Shown one piece after another: positions 32,996 to 41,677 of a DNA stretch of 64,000 bases. This DNA comes from DATIJJ01 sp035478795 (GTDB taxonomy: Bacteria > Pseudomonadota > Gammaproteobacteria > DSM-16500), in contig DATIJJ010000014.1 in the NCBI GenBank assembly GCA_035478795.1, positions 1-64,000 of the forward strand, read 5' to 3'. Under the pieces are notes generated by a model. That model had not been told where the DNA came from, made no database searches, and saw only the letters and a list, made by a program, of their open reading frames with translations. Every line of letters starts with the position of its first letter. Positions within the stretch are counted from its first letter, which is position 1. The position numbers and the translations under genes are program-made.

Positions 32996-33061
32996 ATGAC
33001 ATCTTACAATAAATAAATTATAATTCAGCCTCAATATTTCGCACACAAACAGGAACCCGCA

Positions 33062-33835
33062 ATGAACCTTGATTATGAACTTGTTTTCTTCTATGCCATT
33101 GTTTTTTTCGGAATCATCGCATTGGGTGACGTGCTTTTCTTCGCCTCAAAACGCAAGAAAGCTGAGAAAAAACAGCCTGTTGTCGTGGAATATGCGCGTT
33201 CTTTTCTCCCCGTTCTACTGCTGGTTTTTTCAGTACGATCCTTTGGCTATGAACCATTCCGTATCCCGTCCGGTTCACTTAAACCCACCTTGCTGGTAGG
33301 CGATTTCATCCTGGTCAACAAGTTCTCATACGGGTTTCGTTTACCTGTTGTGCATACCAAAATACTCGCTGTGAATGAACCGCAACGAGGCGATATTGTT
33401 GTGTTTCGCGAACCGCCTAAAAAATCACGCGACCTGATCAAACGCGTTATTGGATTACCAGGCGATCACATTACCTACAAAAACAAATTGCTTTATATTA
33501 ATGGGCAGGCAATACCACAACAATTTGAAAAATACGACATTGATCAGGAAGATGACTTCAATCCATGGGAAGTGGAACAAAAACAGGAAAATTTATTCGG
33601 TGTCACACATCATATCTACCAAATTCCTGCAAGAGAAAATGATGATTTTGATGTTACCGTGCCTGCAGGGCATTATTTTATGATGGGCGATAATCGGGAT
33701 GACAGTGCTGACAGTCGTTCATGGGGATTTTTACCTGAAAAAAATATTATAGGGAAAGCAACGCGCGTGTTAGTTAGCTTTGACACGCTCACTCACCCTA
33801 TTCGATGGGAAAGAACGGGTGAAAAAATCATTTAG
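33062..33835 (+). CDS. lepB: Signal peptidase I
   Basis: 257 residues. Two N-terminal membrane segments, the catalytic Ser72 in PSGSLKPTL (family PSGSMxPTL) and Lys127 in LIKRVIGLPGD, then GDNRDDSADSRSWGF near the C-terminus. Removes signal peptides on the outer face of the inner membrane. LepA and Rnc, the usual operon partners of lepB, are not here. The serine-box Met is Leu, so it may be a second copy (inference). Convergent with the methyltransferase gene. Confidence 0.93.
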   Translation: MNLDYELVFFYAIVFFGIIALGDVLFFASKRKKAEKKQPVVVEYARSFLPVLLLVFSVRSFGYEPFRIPSGSLKPTLLVGDFILVNKFSYGFRLPVVHTKILAVNEPQRGDIVVFREPPKKSRDLIKRVIGLPGDHITYKNKLLYINGQAIPQQFEKYDIDQEDDFNPWEVEQKQENLFGVTHHIYQIPARENDDFDVTVPAGHYFMMGDNRDDSADSRSWGFLPEKNIIGKATRVLVSFDTLTHPIRWERTGEKII

Positions 33836-33846
33836 TGTTGGTTATA

Positions 33847-34638
33847 TCACAAAATTTTTACAACAGCCTGTTCCCAATTCTGATTAAAGGCAATATACTC
33901 TGCCTTCTTCCCACTTTGATGCAAAAATTCCTGAAAAGCTCTAAACTCATCATTCTCATGGCCTTCATAATTGTAAAATTCATCAAACACAATAATTGTT
34001 CCAGAAACAATATTGCCTTCAAGAAAATCAAAAACATCTTTTGCAGATTCATAAAGATCACAATCTACATGAATAAATGAAATTGGCTTTTCTTTTAAAG
34101 TTATGTTTTTAAAAATAGGCAGAGTATCGCGAAATAATCCTTTCATGAGTCTTACATTATTGACAATCGGCGGATATTCCAGATCCTTGTTAAGCTTAAA
34201 AGACCCCTTTGGAATATGAAAATCCTTTCGAGTATTCCAGTCATCAGGAAGCCCTTCAAATGAGTCAAAACCATAAATTTCTTTTCGTGGATTCAAGTTT
34301 GCAATGAAATTGATAGACTTTCCACTTCCAACGCCCATTTCAATATAAACTCCATCATTCAAATTGATTTGATTTGCAGTGTCTGATGCGAATCGCAGGA
34401 CTTCAGAATCAATATTCAACGGCTTTGCATTACCAAAATATGTTTCAACAAATTTTACGGAGGATGGGTTATTTTTGTAGCATTTATCCATTGGAATAAA
34501 ATTTAGAACCTGATTCCCCTGCCAGCATTCTTTCGGCGCCGGAAACCCTTCAACAACCTGACCCCATGCCTGACCCGCGCGTTTATTTGATATGTATGGA
34601 TCAGATTCTTCCCTGTCTTCATATATAAATTCGTTCAT
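33847..34638 (-). CDS. TylF/MycF-like SAM-dependent methyltransferase
   Basis: 263 residues from ATG 34638 (GGAG 6 bases upstream). GVYIEMGVGSGKSINFIA is motif I, YGFDSFEGLPDDW is the typical TylF-family segment, and FIHVDCDLYESAKDVF gives the Mg-binding acidic pair. Family members methylate sugars of macrolides and other small molecules. Last gene of a four-gene minus operon (SDR, hydrolase, GNAT, methyltransferase). Confidence 0.85.
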   Translation of the reverse strand: MNEFIYEDREESDPYISNKRAGQAWGQVVEGFPAPKECWQGNQVLNFIPMDKCYKNNPSSVKFVETYFGNAKPLNIDSEVLRFASDTANQINLNDGVYIEMGVGSGKSINFIANLNPRKEIYGFDSFEGLPDDWNTRKDFHIPKGSFKLNKDLEYPPIVNNVRLMKGLFRDTLPIFKNITLKEKPISFIHVDCDLYESAKDVFDFLEGNIVSGTIIVFDEFYNYEGHENDEFRAFQEFLHQSGKKAEYIAFNQNWEQAVVKIL

Positions 34639-34680
34639 TTTGATCTCCATGGATATTTTTAAATTTTCATCAGGTAAATT

Positions 34681-35202
34681 TCATGGTAAAAAATCACTAT
34701 CTTTCATCATAAATAAATCATCTTTATAGAAAAAAGGGAAATTGTCAGGCAGCATCGATTTTTGTATGACACGAAATCCATTTTTTATATAGAATTTTTT
34801 TGCTGAAATGGCATCGATTTCTTTCGTACTTAAATAAAATGACACTTTGTCAAATTCAATTGAACCAATCATGAGAGAAAATAAATTGTTTAATAACATC
34901 TGGGCTATTCCAAGCCTTCGATAATTTTTATCAACAAACATTCTCTTCAAAACAAAACTGTGATGTGTCAATCTATTACAGGCAATAGTACCAACAATTT
35001 GATTACCAATTATTGAAACCAGAAATATACCATCTTCTTTGGAATAATATTTTTCAATTTCGTGAAGATCGGGGAAATGTTCTTTTTTAACATCAAAATG
35101 ATACTCGTCAACCCATATTTTAAAAATCAAATCCAGTATATGTGTCGAATCACTATTATTTGCCTCTCTGATAGTGATATCTTTACAAGTTCGATCTTTC
35201 AT
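34681..35202 (-). CDS. GNAT-family N-acetyltransferase
   Basis: 173 residues. ITIREANNSDSTHILDLIFKI start, FVLKRMFVDKNYRRLGIAQML motif A, AKKFYIKNGF motif B. It starts one base before the end of the alpha/beta-hydrolase gene, so translation is coupled. Substrate unknown. Confidence 0.9.
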   Translation of the reverse strand: MKDRTCKDITIREANNSDSTHILDLIFKIWVDEYHFDVKKEHFPDLHEIEKYYSKEDGIFLVSIIGNQIVGTIACNRLTHHSFVLKRMFVDKNYRRLGIAQMLLNNLFSLMIGSIEFDKVSFYLSTKEIDAISAKKFYIKNGFRVIQKSMLPDNFPFFYKDDLFMMKDSDFLP

Positions 35203-35203
35203 T

Positions 35204-35758
35204 TCATGCCTTTAAATTTCGAATAATTGCGCTTGATAACTCAGGGAAATCAGCTTTGTAATAATCTCCACCAAAATGCCCTTCATTCTTATATTCGTGG
35301 TATTCACAGTCAAGTTTTAAATGAATATAGCGAGGCTGCTCTATTGGAATCCACGGATCATCTTGTGAAGCAAATAATACTATCCATTGCTGATTTTTTT
35401 TAATGTTTTTCCAATCCCATTCTTTATCAAAATAACCTGACAATATCTCTTTTTCCATGCCAAGATCAGTATAATAGGCTCCTACTAATATGGAGCCAAA
35501 AACAGGACGCGTTTCAGCTAACCGCATAGCTGCAATTGCACCTGATGAATGCCCTACCAATATAGTATTTTCATCTACCTTCAAATCGTTGATCAAAAAA
35601 GGTAGCCAAAATGATGATCTTGCCAGATCATTATCAGGAAATTCTTCTGCAATCACCTCTAAACCTTGATCTTCCAGTTCTTTTTTAACACTTGGGAACC
35701 AATTATCATGAGGAGAGCCGCCGCCATTACCTGGAATAAAAACTATTTTTTTGTTCAT
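35204..35758 (-). CDS. Alpha/beta hydrolase (RBBP9/YdeN type)
   Basis: 184 residues. FIPGNGGGSPHDNWFP at the start, the nucleophile elbow GHSSGAIAAM, a late Asp (FASQDDPW) and His in EGHFGG complete the serine-hydrolase triad. Short single-domain form with no lid, as in RBBP9/YdeN. Cytosolic serine hydrolase of unknown substrate. In operon with SDR upstream and GNAT downstream. Confidence 0.88.
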   Translation of the reverse strand: MNKKIVFIPGNGGGSPHDNWFPSVKKELEDQGLEVIAEEFPDNDLARSSFWLPFLINDLKVDENTILVGHSSGAIAAMRLAETRPVFGSILVGAYYTDLGMEKEILSGYFDKEWDWKNIKKNQQWIVLFASQDDPWIPIEQPRYIHLKLDCEYHEYKNEGHFGGDYYKADFPELSSAIIRNLKA

Positions 35759-35801
35759 GTGTTGATTTCATCCCTTTCGCAGTATCTTTGAAAAAAATTA
35801 C

Positions 35802-36593
35802 TCACGAAGCTTCACTCCCTGATTTTGCCAATTTCTTTTTATTCAGTGGCTGTGGTATCGGTTTGTCATAATCCCGATAAATATTCCATTTTTTCATAGA
35901 AAATTCTTTATAAGTTGTATTGAGCAATATATTTGCCAAAAATTCAGCACAAATTGATGCCGGAATTAAGGTTTTTTGTTTTTTCGCTTCCTCAAATTCA
36001 ATGGCTAATGGAAATTCTTCTTTGGAGGCATTTCTCAAATTGCCTTGCATATCCGTGTCAACCTCTCCGGGTATCACATCGGCTGCGGCAATATAGGAAG
36101 GAAGTTCTTTTTTCAATGTCGCTGTCCATATATTAAGAGCTGCCTTGGCAGCACAATAAGCGCCAATGCCCGCCACAGCTTCATCACCTGCGACAGAGGT
36201 AATATTTAGAATTCGCGCTCCTTCGGTATTAAATTGAGATATAAGCGAATTTGTCAAAAATATTGGTGCAAGCAGATCTGTTTCAAATAATTTTCTGATT
36301 TCATGTTGAGACGCATGATGGAGCAATCCTATTGGATGAATAATACCAGCATTATTAATTAAATAATCAATTTTCATATGATGAAGTGCCGTTTGAATTT
36401 TTTCTTGTCCATCCTGTGTCGTGATATCAGCAGAAATAATTTTAATTGCATCCGGATTGAATTTTTGTAAATCCTTCAGTGCATTTTCATTTTGAGATAT
36501 GGCAAATACAGTCAGGCCACGATTGACTAATTCGAGTGTCAAAGCATGACCAATGCCTCGACTTGTTCCTGTAATCACTGCAATTTTATCCAT
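35802..36593 (-). CDS. Short-chain dehydrogenase/reductase (SDR)
   Basis: 263 residues. ITGTSRGIGHALTLEL is the cofactor site, INNAGIIHP the NNAG strand, ITSVAGDEAV the catalytic Ser and YCAAKAAL the Tyr-Lys pair. First gene of a four-gene operon. Its leader and an internal 75-base segment are duplicated around ohr at 24476-25054. Substrate unknown. Confidence 0.92.
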   Translation of the reverse strand: MDKIAVITGTSRGIGHALTLELVNRGLTVFAISQNENALKDLQKFNPDAIKIISADITTQDGQEKIQTALHHMKIDYLINNAGIIHPIGLLHHASQHEIRKLFETDLLAPIFLTNSLISQFNTEGARILNITSVAGDEAVAGIGAYCAAKAALNIWTATLKKELPSYIAAADVIPGEVDTDMQGNLRNASKEEFPLAIEFEEAKKQKTLIPASICAEFLANILLNTTYKEFSMKKWNIYRDYDKPIPQPLNKKKLAKSGSEAS

Positions 36594-36690
36594 GCCAAAT
36601 TCACTTTCTTATTGTGCGAGTTAAAAATTTACTATTAAAAATGCTGGAGAATCAAGTGATTTTAATAGAGAATAACCCCAATTTGGAATA

Positions 36691-37701
36691 ATGTATATGT
36701 CAGAAATATTACTTGCAGACCATTGTATTATTGATTGCCTGAAAATAAACTATGGTATTCCGGTTGCCAAACTCATCCTTCTTCCGCTTGGTGCAGATTT
36801 GAATGCATCCGTCTATAAAGCTGTGGCGCACGACCAGTCTTCTTATTTCGTAAAATTAAGACGTGGGCACCATACTGATCTCAGCGCTGCCATCATTACA
36901 TTACTCCGGAATGCCGGCATCCAACACGTGATTCCTCCCATCAAAAACGGTCGTGGACACCCTCTTCAACATATTGATGACTGTACTCTTATTGTGTATC
37001 CCTTTGTTGAAGGACAAGATGGATTCAGCCGTCATTTGACAAATAATCAATGGACCCTGCTTGGCAAGGTAATGAGACAGATTCACGAAATTAATGTACC
37101 GTCATCAGTTCAACAAACGATCAGACGTGAAAGTTATTCATCAAAATGGCGAGAAGCCATACGATCACTCTATGCCCATATGGAATTTGAGCCAGTTATT
37201 GATGAAATTGCAGAGAAATTAACATTGTTTATGAAAAATCATGCAACAATGATTTATCGCCTGGTGGATAGAGCAGAACAGCTGGGCTGCGAAATTCAAA
37301 ATCAATCACCAAAATTTGTTTTGTGCCATTCTGATATTCACGCCGGAAATGTGCTAATGGATAAAAATGATGTTATTTATATGGTGGACTGGGATGATCC
37401 TGTGATGGCACCTAAAGAACGTGATCTGATGTTTATTGGTGGAGGAATTGCCAATACATGGAATAAGCCCCTTGAAGAAGAATTTTTCTATCAAGGCTAC
37501 GGCCATACTGAAATAAACAGGACAATACTCGCATATTACCGACACGAGCGCATTGTCGAAGATATAGCTGTCCTTGGCCAGCAACTTCTTCAAACGTCAG
37601 GAAGTATTCAGAGTCGGACTGAGTCATATAACCATTTTCTTGCCCAGTTTGATCTTCATGGGGTTATAGAGATTGCATTTAAAACAGATGAACTCTTTTA
37701 A
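36691..37701 (+). CDS. Spectinomycin phosphotransferase-like protein, APH(9) family
   Basis: 336 residues (ATG 36697 is an equally good start). The C-terminal kinase motifs are LCHSDIHAGNVLM (catalytic Asp and metal-binding Asn) and VDWDDPVMAPKERDLMFIGGG (DFG-equivalent). The whole sequence closely follows what I recall of Legionella pneumophila APH(9)-Ia, including SKWREAIRSLY and YYRHERIVEDIAV near the C-terminus, so ATP-dependent 9-O-phosphorylation of spectinomycin is likely, although the natural role may differ. Monocistronic; no mobile element is attached, consistent with an intrinsic gene. Confidence 0.88.
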   Translation: MYMSEILLADHCIIDCLKINYGIPVAKLILLPLGADLNASVYKAVAHDQSSYFVKLRRGHHTDLSAAIITLLRNAGIQHVIPPIKNGRGHPLQHIDDCTLIVYPFVEGQDGFSRHLTNNQWTLLGKVMRQIHEINVPSSVQQTIRRESYSSKWREAIRSLYAHMEFEPVIDEIAEKLTLFMKNHATMIYRLVDRAEQLGCEIQNQSPKFVLCHSDIHAGNVLMDKNDVIYMVDWDDPVMAPKERDLMFIGGGIANTWNKPLEEEFFYQGYGHTEINRTILAYYRHERIVEDIAVLGQQLLQTSGSIQSRTESYNHFLAQFDLHGVIEIAFKTDELF

Positions 37702-37705
37702 CATT

Positions 37706-39013
37706 TTATTTCATAGGCTGATCTTTCGGATCTGCTTTTAATGTCATACCTTCCAAGGCAGATTTCAATAAAGATTGATCATTTTCAGCAGCTACGTCAT
37801 CACCTATATTCCATGTCATCATGCCAGCAAGATGATTTTTTATAACATATGCCGCTTTTTCTTTAATAAGAGATGAATTGTCATATGTTAACAACTGTTT
37901 TGTCTCTGAATTATATGCCCACACACCGTTCATGTGATTCTTTATAAAAGAAGCATGCTCTATAAATCCTGATTTTAATAGCCGTAAGACAGTGCGATAT
38001 TGAACTCTCCCTTGTGATTTAATGCCAAAATCAAACACCGGCGTTTCATTCTGATTAAATGGCTGAAACAATCCATAATTCACATTTTTAACACCACCAT
38101 AAGCTAGCGCATAGGATGGATAGCCTAAAACAATTTTATCAGGCGGAACACCTGAAAATGTTAATGATTTAATCGACTGATCACAGCTAATATGATAATA
38201 ACGACTGATTAATGGTTCATGAAAATCAGCGTACAAATTACTGTTATAACCTGTAATAGCTGGCTGATTAAACGGAGAATGAAACTCATAACACATGTCT
38301 GACACATAATTTACTTGCTCTGAAATTTTTTTCCAGCTTTTAGCATTGATGTTTTGATCAGCCGAAACAGTTACAATAATAATTTTATCAGAACCTAATT
38401 TTTTTCTTAATGCAAAAAGAAGATTAGCGTATCCATTCATTCTTTCCAGAGTGAAATTATCCGGTTCGAAATCCAGATCTACACCGTTCAAATGATAATG
38501 GGCTACTATTTTTTCAATAGAATTGACAAAATTATCTACGTTTAATATTGCATGATCAAATGATTGGGCACTGTTAGCACCACCAACAGAAATAATTTTT
38601 TTCAAAGAATGCGTATTGTTTTGTAATAATGAAAATGCTGAAAAATTGCCAGCGCCTGGAGAATACAGATTATGCCGATCAAGACATATGTTTTTATTCA
38701 AAACACAAAAAGCATTGTCTAAATAGGATAAATCGACCTTGCTATCAGTGAAACGGGCGAAACCCGATGGGTCTACCCATAAAAATGCGTAGGCAATCAT
38801 GTTCAGGTAATTTAATTTATCCAGCATATCTTTATTAGTTATCCGGAAACCCATAGTATTAAAACTGCCAGCGACAGGATAAAGCGAATAGCTTTTATCA
38901 TGATAAGACCAATAACTCATAAGAAGTTTTGGTTCATTTGCAAATGCTGCACAGGAAAATAACCAGCAAATGAATTGGACAATGTATTTTAGATAATGTT
39001 GTTTATTTCTCAT
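37706..39013 (-). CDS. Secreted GH18 chitinase-like glycosidase
   Basis: 435 residues with a signal peptide (YIVQFICWLFSCAAFA). LLMSYWSYHDKSY opens the TIM barrel, KKIISVGGANS is the SxGG strand, and NGVDLDFEPDN holds the DxxDxDxE-type motif with catalytic Glu183 (D179, D181). The SYAL and MTWNIGDD segments close the barrel. Predicted to hydrolyse chitin or a similar GlcNAc polymer outside the cytoplasm. No chitin-binding domain. Its start overlaps the upstream hydrolase stop by 4 bases. Confidence 0.9.
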   Translation of the reverse strand: MRNKQHYLKYIVQFICWLFSCAAFANEPKLLMSYWSYHDKSYSLYPVAGSFNTMGFRITNKDMLDKLNYLNMIAYAFLWVDPSGFARFTDSKVDLSYLDNAFCVLNKNICLDRHNLYSPGAGNFSAFSLLQNNTHSLKKIISVGGANSAQSFDHAILNVDNFVNSIEKIVAHYHLNGVDLDFEPDNFTLERMNGYANLLFALRKKLGSDKIIIVTVSADQNINAKSWKKISEQVNYVSDMCYEFHSPFNQPAITGYNSNLYADFHEPLISRYYHISCDQSIKSLTFSGVPPDKIVLGYPSYALAYGGVKNVNYGLFQPFNQNETPVFDFGIKSQGRVQYRTVLRLLKSGFIEHASFIKNHMNGVWAYNSETKQLLTYDNSSLIKEKAAYVIKNHLAGMMTWNIGDDVAAENDQSLLKSALEGMTLKADPKDQPMK

Positions 39014-39870
39014 ATACCCAGATTTCTTAAAATATCATCCATGTGATTTTTTAAAATCGAAATATGCCCCTCATTATCCAATACATTTAATTGCGCATTC
39101 GGAATTAATTTCGCATACAATTCCGCACATGATTTGGGAGCCTGTTTATCCAACGCACCATACCAGATAAAAAAAGGAACCCTGATATCTTCCGGACGAA
39201 ATCCCCATGGCCTTAATAACAACTTCATTTCATAGGCAGGACCTTTGGATCCATTTTTAAATGCTTCTCGCGCGCCCGAGATAAGTGCTGCTTTTTCAGA
39301 CGGATCACTAAAAATAATCTGATCCGGTTTCGGTAGCTGCTTCACCATGTGCTGAAACAATTTGTCCGGATTTTCCAGCATTTTATTTGTTAACCACATC
39401 ATCAGATCAGCAGATGGAGGAATAAAGCGAATCAATTGATTAACAATTTTTTGACTCCTGGCCAATCCAATCTGTGCTTCTGGCCTCTCAAATGGGCCCA
39501 TACCAGAAACGATGGCCACAGAATTTAATCGTTCAGGTATGGCATAAGCACAAGCTGCCACATAAGGTGCGCCACCAGAATGCCCAATTAAGGAAAATTT
39601 TTTAATCGATAAATAATCAGCGACATGGCTTACATCTTTTGGCCATGAGAGAAGCGTTCTTTCAGGATCAAACGTTGAATTTCCCATGCCCGGACGATCA
39701 ATCCCAATCAAGCGACAATGCTGTGCGGTTGCTATTTCATGAAATCGCCCTGCTTCCAGTCTGCTGCCGGGTGTCCCATGAAAATAAAAAACCGGTGTTC
39801 CTTGCGGATCACCATATTCGGTAAACCCCATTTTTCTTCCGTCAGGTAAATCAATTGAATACTCTGTCAT
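39010..39870 (-). CDS. Alpha/beta hydrolase
   Basis: 286 residues from ATG 39870 (AGGAG 11 bases upstream; ATG 39921 adds 17 residues). LPDGRKMGFTEYGDPQGTPV, FYFHGTPGSR (oxyanion HG), GHSGGAPYV (nucleophile Ser), WYGALDKQAP (Asp) and EGHISIL (His) give a full triad. Similar to esterases and aryl-ester hydrolases of the core fold with a helical cap. Co-translated with the chitinase (ATGA overlap). Confidence 0.9.
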   Translation of the reverse strand: MTEYSIDLPDGRKMGFTEYGDPQGTPVFYFHGTPGSRLEAGRFHEIATAQHCRLIGIDRPGMGNSTFDPERTLLSWPKDVSHVADYLSIKKFSLIGHSGGAPYVAACAYAIPERLNSVAIVSGMGPFERPEAQIGLARSQKIVNQLIRFIPPSADLMMWLTNKMLENPDKLFQHMVKQLPKPDQIIFSDPSEKAALISGAREAFKNGSKGPAYEMKLLLRPWGFRPEDIRVPFFIWYGALDKQAPKSCAELYAKLIPNAQLNVLDNEGHISILKNHMDDILRNLGI

Positions 39871-39921
39871 AGAGGTATGCGCTCCTGCTTTTTTTCGAAA
39901 AATAAAATGCAGTGTAGCCAT

Positions 39922-40453
39922 AACCTGTTGAATGTCAATTTATGATAATAAAAATGCACTCATGGACTCATCAATACCCTCAAAATCGCACGGATACAAA
40001 AAATAAAAATGTTATATTAATCAACAAGTTATAAAAATAAAATGCCGACTGAGAAGTTGAAGAATTTTCCTTATTAATCAAGATGTTATAACTTTTGCCA
40101 AGCATTGTATAGCTGTTCAGGGTCATTAATTAATTAAAAAGTATCATTCGTTAGAAGCGTCATCAACCATGTTGATTTTGGTTATTTCAGGCCTCTATCC
40201 GCGGGTCATCCTGAGCGCGTTTTTTAGCGAAGGATCATCTGCTATTTTAAAGACTTTTTTGCGTGAGTTTTGTGAATAGCAGTGGATCCTTCGGCGAGAA
40301 GATGCCTCAGGATGACCCGCGGATAGAGGCCTGAAATAACCAAAATCAACATGGTTGATGACGCTTCTAACGAATGATACGTTTCAAAAATACTGAATAG
40401 TTACAGCATTTTTGCATAAATCAGATCGTTATCCGCCCTTTTGCCATAAATCA
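39922..40453. other. 532-base gene-free region carrying a large inverted repeat
   Basis: Between the alpha/beta hydrolase and the shikimate-kinase-like gene. No ORF of note. It contains the 240-base near-palindrome at 40141-40380 (listed separately) and AT-rich flanks without clear target-site duplications. Confidence 0.6.
40141..40380. repeat. 240-bp near-palindrome with perfect 75-bp inverted arms
   Basis: Left arm 40141-40215 (GTATCATTCGTTAGAAGCGT onward) and right arm 40306-40380 are perfect reverse complements. The 90-base centre contains further pairing (GCGAAGGATC and CTGCTATT with AATAGCAG and GATCCTTCG). The inner GTCATCCTGAG/GAAGGATC words are common in dispersed palindromic repeats. 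No ORF inside. Could be a MITE or non-autonomous element, or a large RNA hairpin. Confidence 0.85.
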
Positions 40454-40984
40454 TTACATCTTGATAAACTTTATAACCTTATCGACATCCTGCTCAACCG
40501 TTTTACTGATTTCTGAAAGTTCATCTGAACAATCAACCGATTCAACAATCAACGTAGAAACTTCTTCATAAAATGCATCGCGTTCCTGATGTTGCTTTTC
40601 AAGAAACGCTTTCATATCATCCACGGGAAGCGCTGGAACTCGCCCATTTTTCATGCGAGCCAGTTGAGTTGGAATAGATACTTTCAGATAGACAACAAAT
40701 TCGGAAGATAACAATTTTCGGCATTGTTCACTTGATACAACACATTCTTCCAATAAAACAACAATATTTTCTTTTCCGAGGCAATGCGTCATGATATCAA
40801 GCTGACATTGATTAAATGCTGCTTCACCTTGTTCGCCAAGAATATCCCGTGTTTGTCTGCCAATGTAACGTTCAATACTCGGGTTTGCATCAACGATTTG
40901 CCATCCCAGTCTTTTTGCCAATGCTTCAGTAAATATAAATTTGCCTGCGCCCATATGGCCGACGATAAAGATTCGTTTTGTCAT
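40454..40984 (-). CDS. Shikimate-kinase-like P-loop protein with altered Walker A
   Basis: 176 residues. IFIVGHMGAGKFIFTEALAKRLGW has the shikimate-kinase P-loop layout, but the Ser/Thr after the Lys (GKS/T) is Phe, which normally coordinates Mg-ATP. IVDANPSIERYIGRQTRDI and EQGEAAFNQCQ match the substrate-binding DxxIE and lid regions. It may be weakly active, inactive, or use another substrate. Not next to aroB, unlike housekeeping aroK. Monocistronic. Confidence 0.75.
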   Translation of the reverse strand: MTKRIFIVGHMGAGKFIFTEALAKRLGWQIVDANPSIERYIGRQTRDILGEQGEAAFNQCQLDIMTHCLGKENIVVLLEECVVSSEQCRKLLSSEFVVYLKVSIPTQLARMKNGRVPALPVDDMKAFLEKQHQERDAFYEEVSTLIVESVDCSDELSEISKTVEQDVDKVIKFIKM

Positions 40985-41084
40985 TTTTAATATCCTCTAT
41001 CCAGTTGTTGCCTGTTCCCGGGTAATTTATACTTTTTAAATTTTATCGGCAATAATCAACATTCCAATCATTCATTTTTGGCTC

Positions 41085-41123
41085 CAAAAAAATAAAAAAG
41101 CCCCCTGCCAAACGACAGGAGGC
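41085..41123 (-). terminator. Rho-independent terminator of small-protein cassette, copy 2
   Basis: GCCCCCTG pairs with CAGGAGGC (one mismatch) over an 8-base loop, followed on the minus strand by a T-rich tract. It lies just after the 85-residue gene, matching copy 1. Confidence 0.82.
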
Positions 41124-41130
41124 ATAACCA

Positions 41131-41388
41131 TCATGGTCTACGCAATGTTTGAGAAGGTTCTTTTTGCCCTGCTGCCTGTTTTGGTTTCAACGACAGATGA
41201 TCATAGCCGCTAGTCAGCCCGAAAGGCCTCCACTCACTCACAACATCACAATCAGGATTAGCATCTTGCAATGCTTTCCGTCTCCTTGCTTCGAGTAAAA
41301 CATCGACATATACGAGCGCAGAGAGCCCTGCGAAATAACCGGCACCAGAAAGCACTCTTTTTGCATTTTGCTCAAAAAATTTAAACAT
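41131..41388 (-). CDS. 85-residue hypothetical protein, cassette copy 2
   Basis: Starts MFKFFEQ, keeps GYFAGLSAL, NPDCDVVSEW and the Pro/Lys/Arg tail ending RRP, about 60% identical to the protein at 26956-27213. The middle segment differs most. GAGAGGA precedes the ATG. It follows the 47-residue membrane-protein gene and a hairpin, and ends in a terminator. Function unknown; the higher divergence compared with the neighbouring 47-residue gene is notable. Confidence 0.75.
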   Translation of the reverse strand: MFKFFEQNAKRVLSGAGYFAGLSALVYVDVLLEARRRKALQDANPDCDVVSEWRPFGLTSGYDHLSLKPKQAAGQKEPSQTLRRP

Positions 41389-41426
41389 AAAATGATCCTC
41401 TCAAAAGATTAATAATGATAAGTTGC

Positions 41427-41462
41427 TATCTGCCGGATGTATCGCCCTGAGACGGGCAGATA
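41427..41462 (-). other. Conserved hairpin between the two cassette genes, copy 2
   Basis: TATCTGCC pairs with GGCAGATA around a 20-base loop, in the same place as in copy 1 and with almost the same loop (one base different). Confidence 0.6.
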
Positions 41463-41466
41463 ACGA

Positions 41467-41610
41467 TTACCGGCTCAGAGCTTGAGAGAGGGTGATAATG
41501 AGCACCACAATTGAAGAGGTCAAAAGGATAAGAACGAGAGAAAACCCAACGGACGATTCGCTGTATGTTTCAAAATAGCTATTGTGAGGTATACTTCGTC
41601 TCGGGTTCAT
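41467..41610 (-). CDS. 47-residue single-span membrane protein, cassette copy 2
   Basis: MNPRRSIPHNSYFETYSESS followed by the same hydrophobic helix as in copy 1. About four base differences in 144 from the gene at 27302-27445, giving only two amino-acid changes. Same promoter, leader and downstream hairpin. Family unknown. Confidence 0.65.
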   Translation of the reverse strand: MNPRRSIPHNSYFETYSESSVGFSLVLILLTSSIVVLIITLSQALSR

Positions 41611-41648
41611 TTTTTTAAAATCATCATTAAATTGATATATAACGATAG

Positions 41649-41677
41649 ACCATAGCCATTCAATAAAGAAAAGTCAA
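41649..41677 (-). promoter_or_regulatory. Promoter of the small-protein cassette, copy 2
   Basis: TTGACT (41677-41672), a 17-base spacer and TATGGT (41654-41649) on the minus strand, identical to copy 1. The -35 overlaps the stop codon of the AlaX-like gene. Confidence 0.6.

Noticed and set aside
36901..37627. Minus-strand ORFs inside the APH(9)-like gene
   Set aside because: Shadows of a well-supported kinase gene on the other strand.
40141..40380. CRISPR array or insertion sequence
   Set aside because: Only one inverted pair with no direct repeats or spacers and no transposase ORF.
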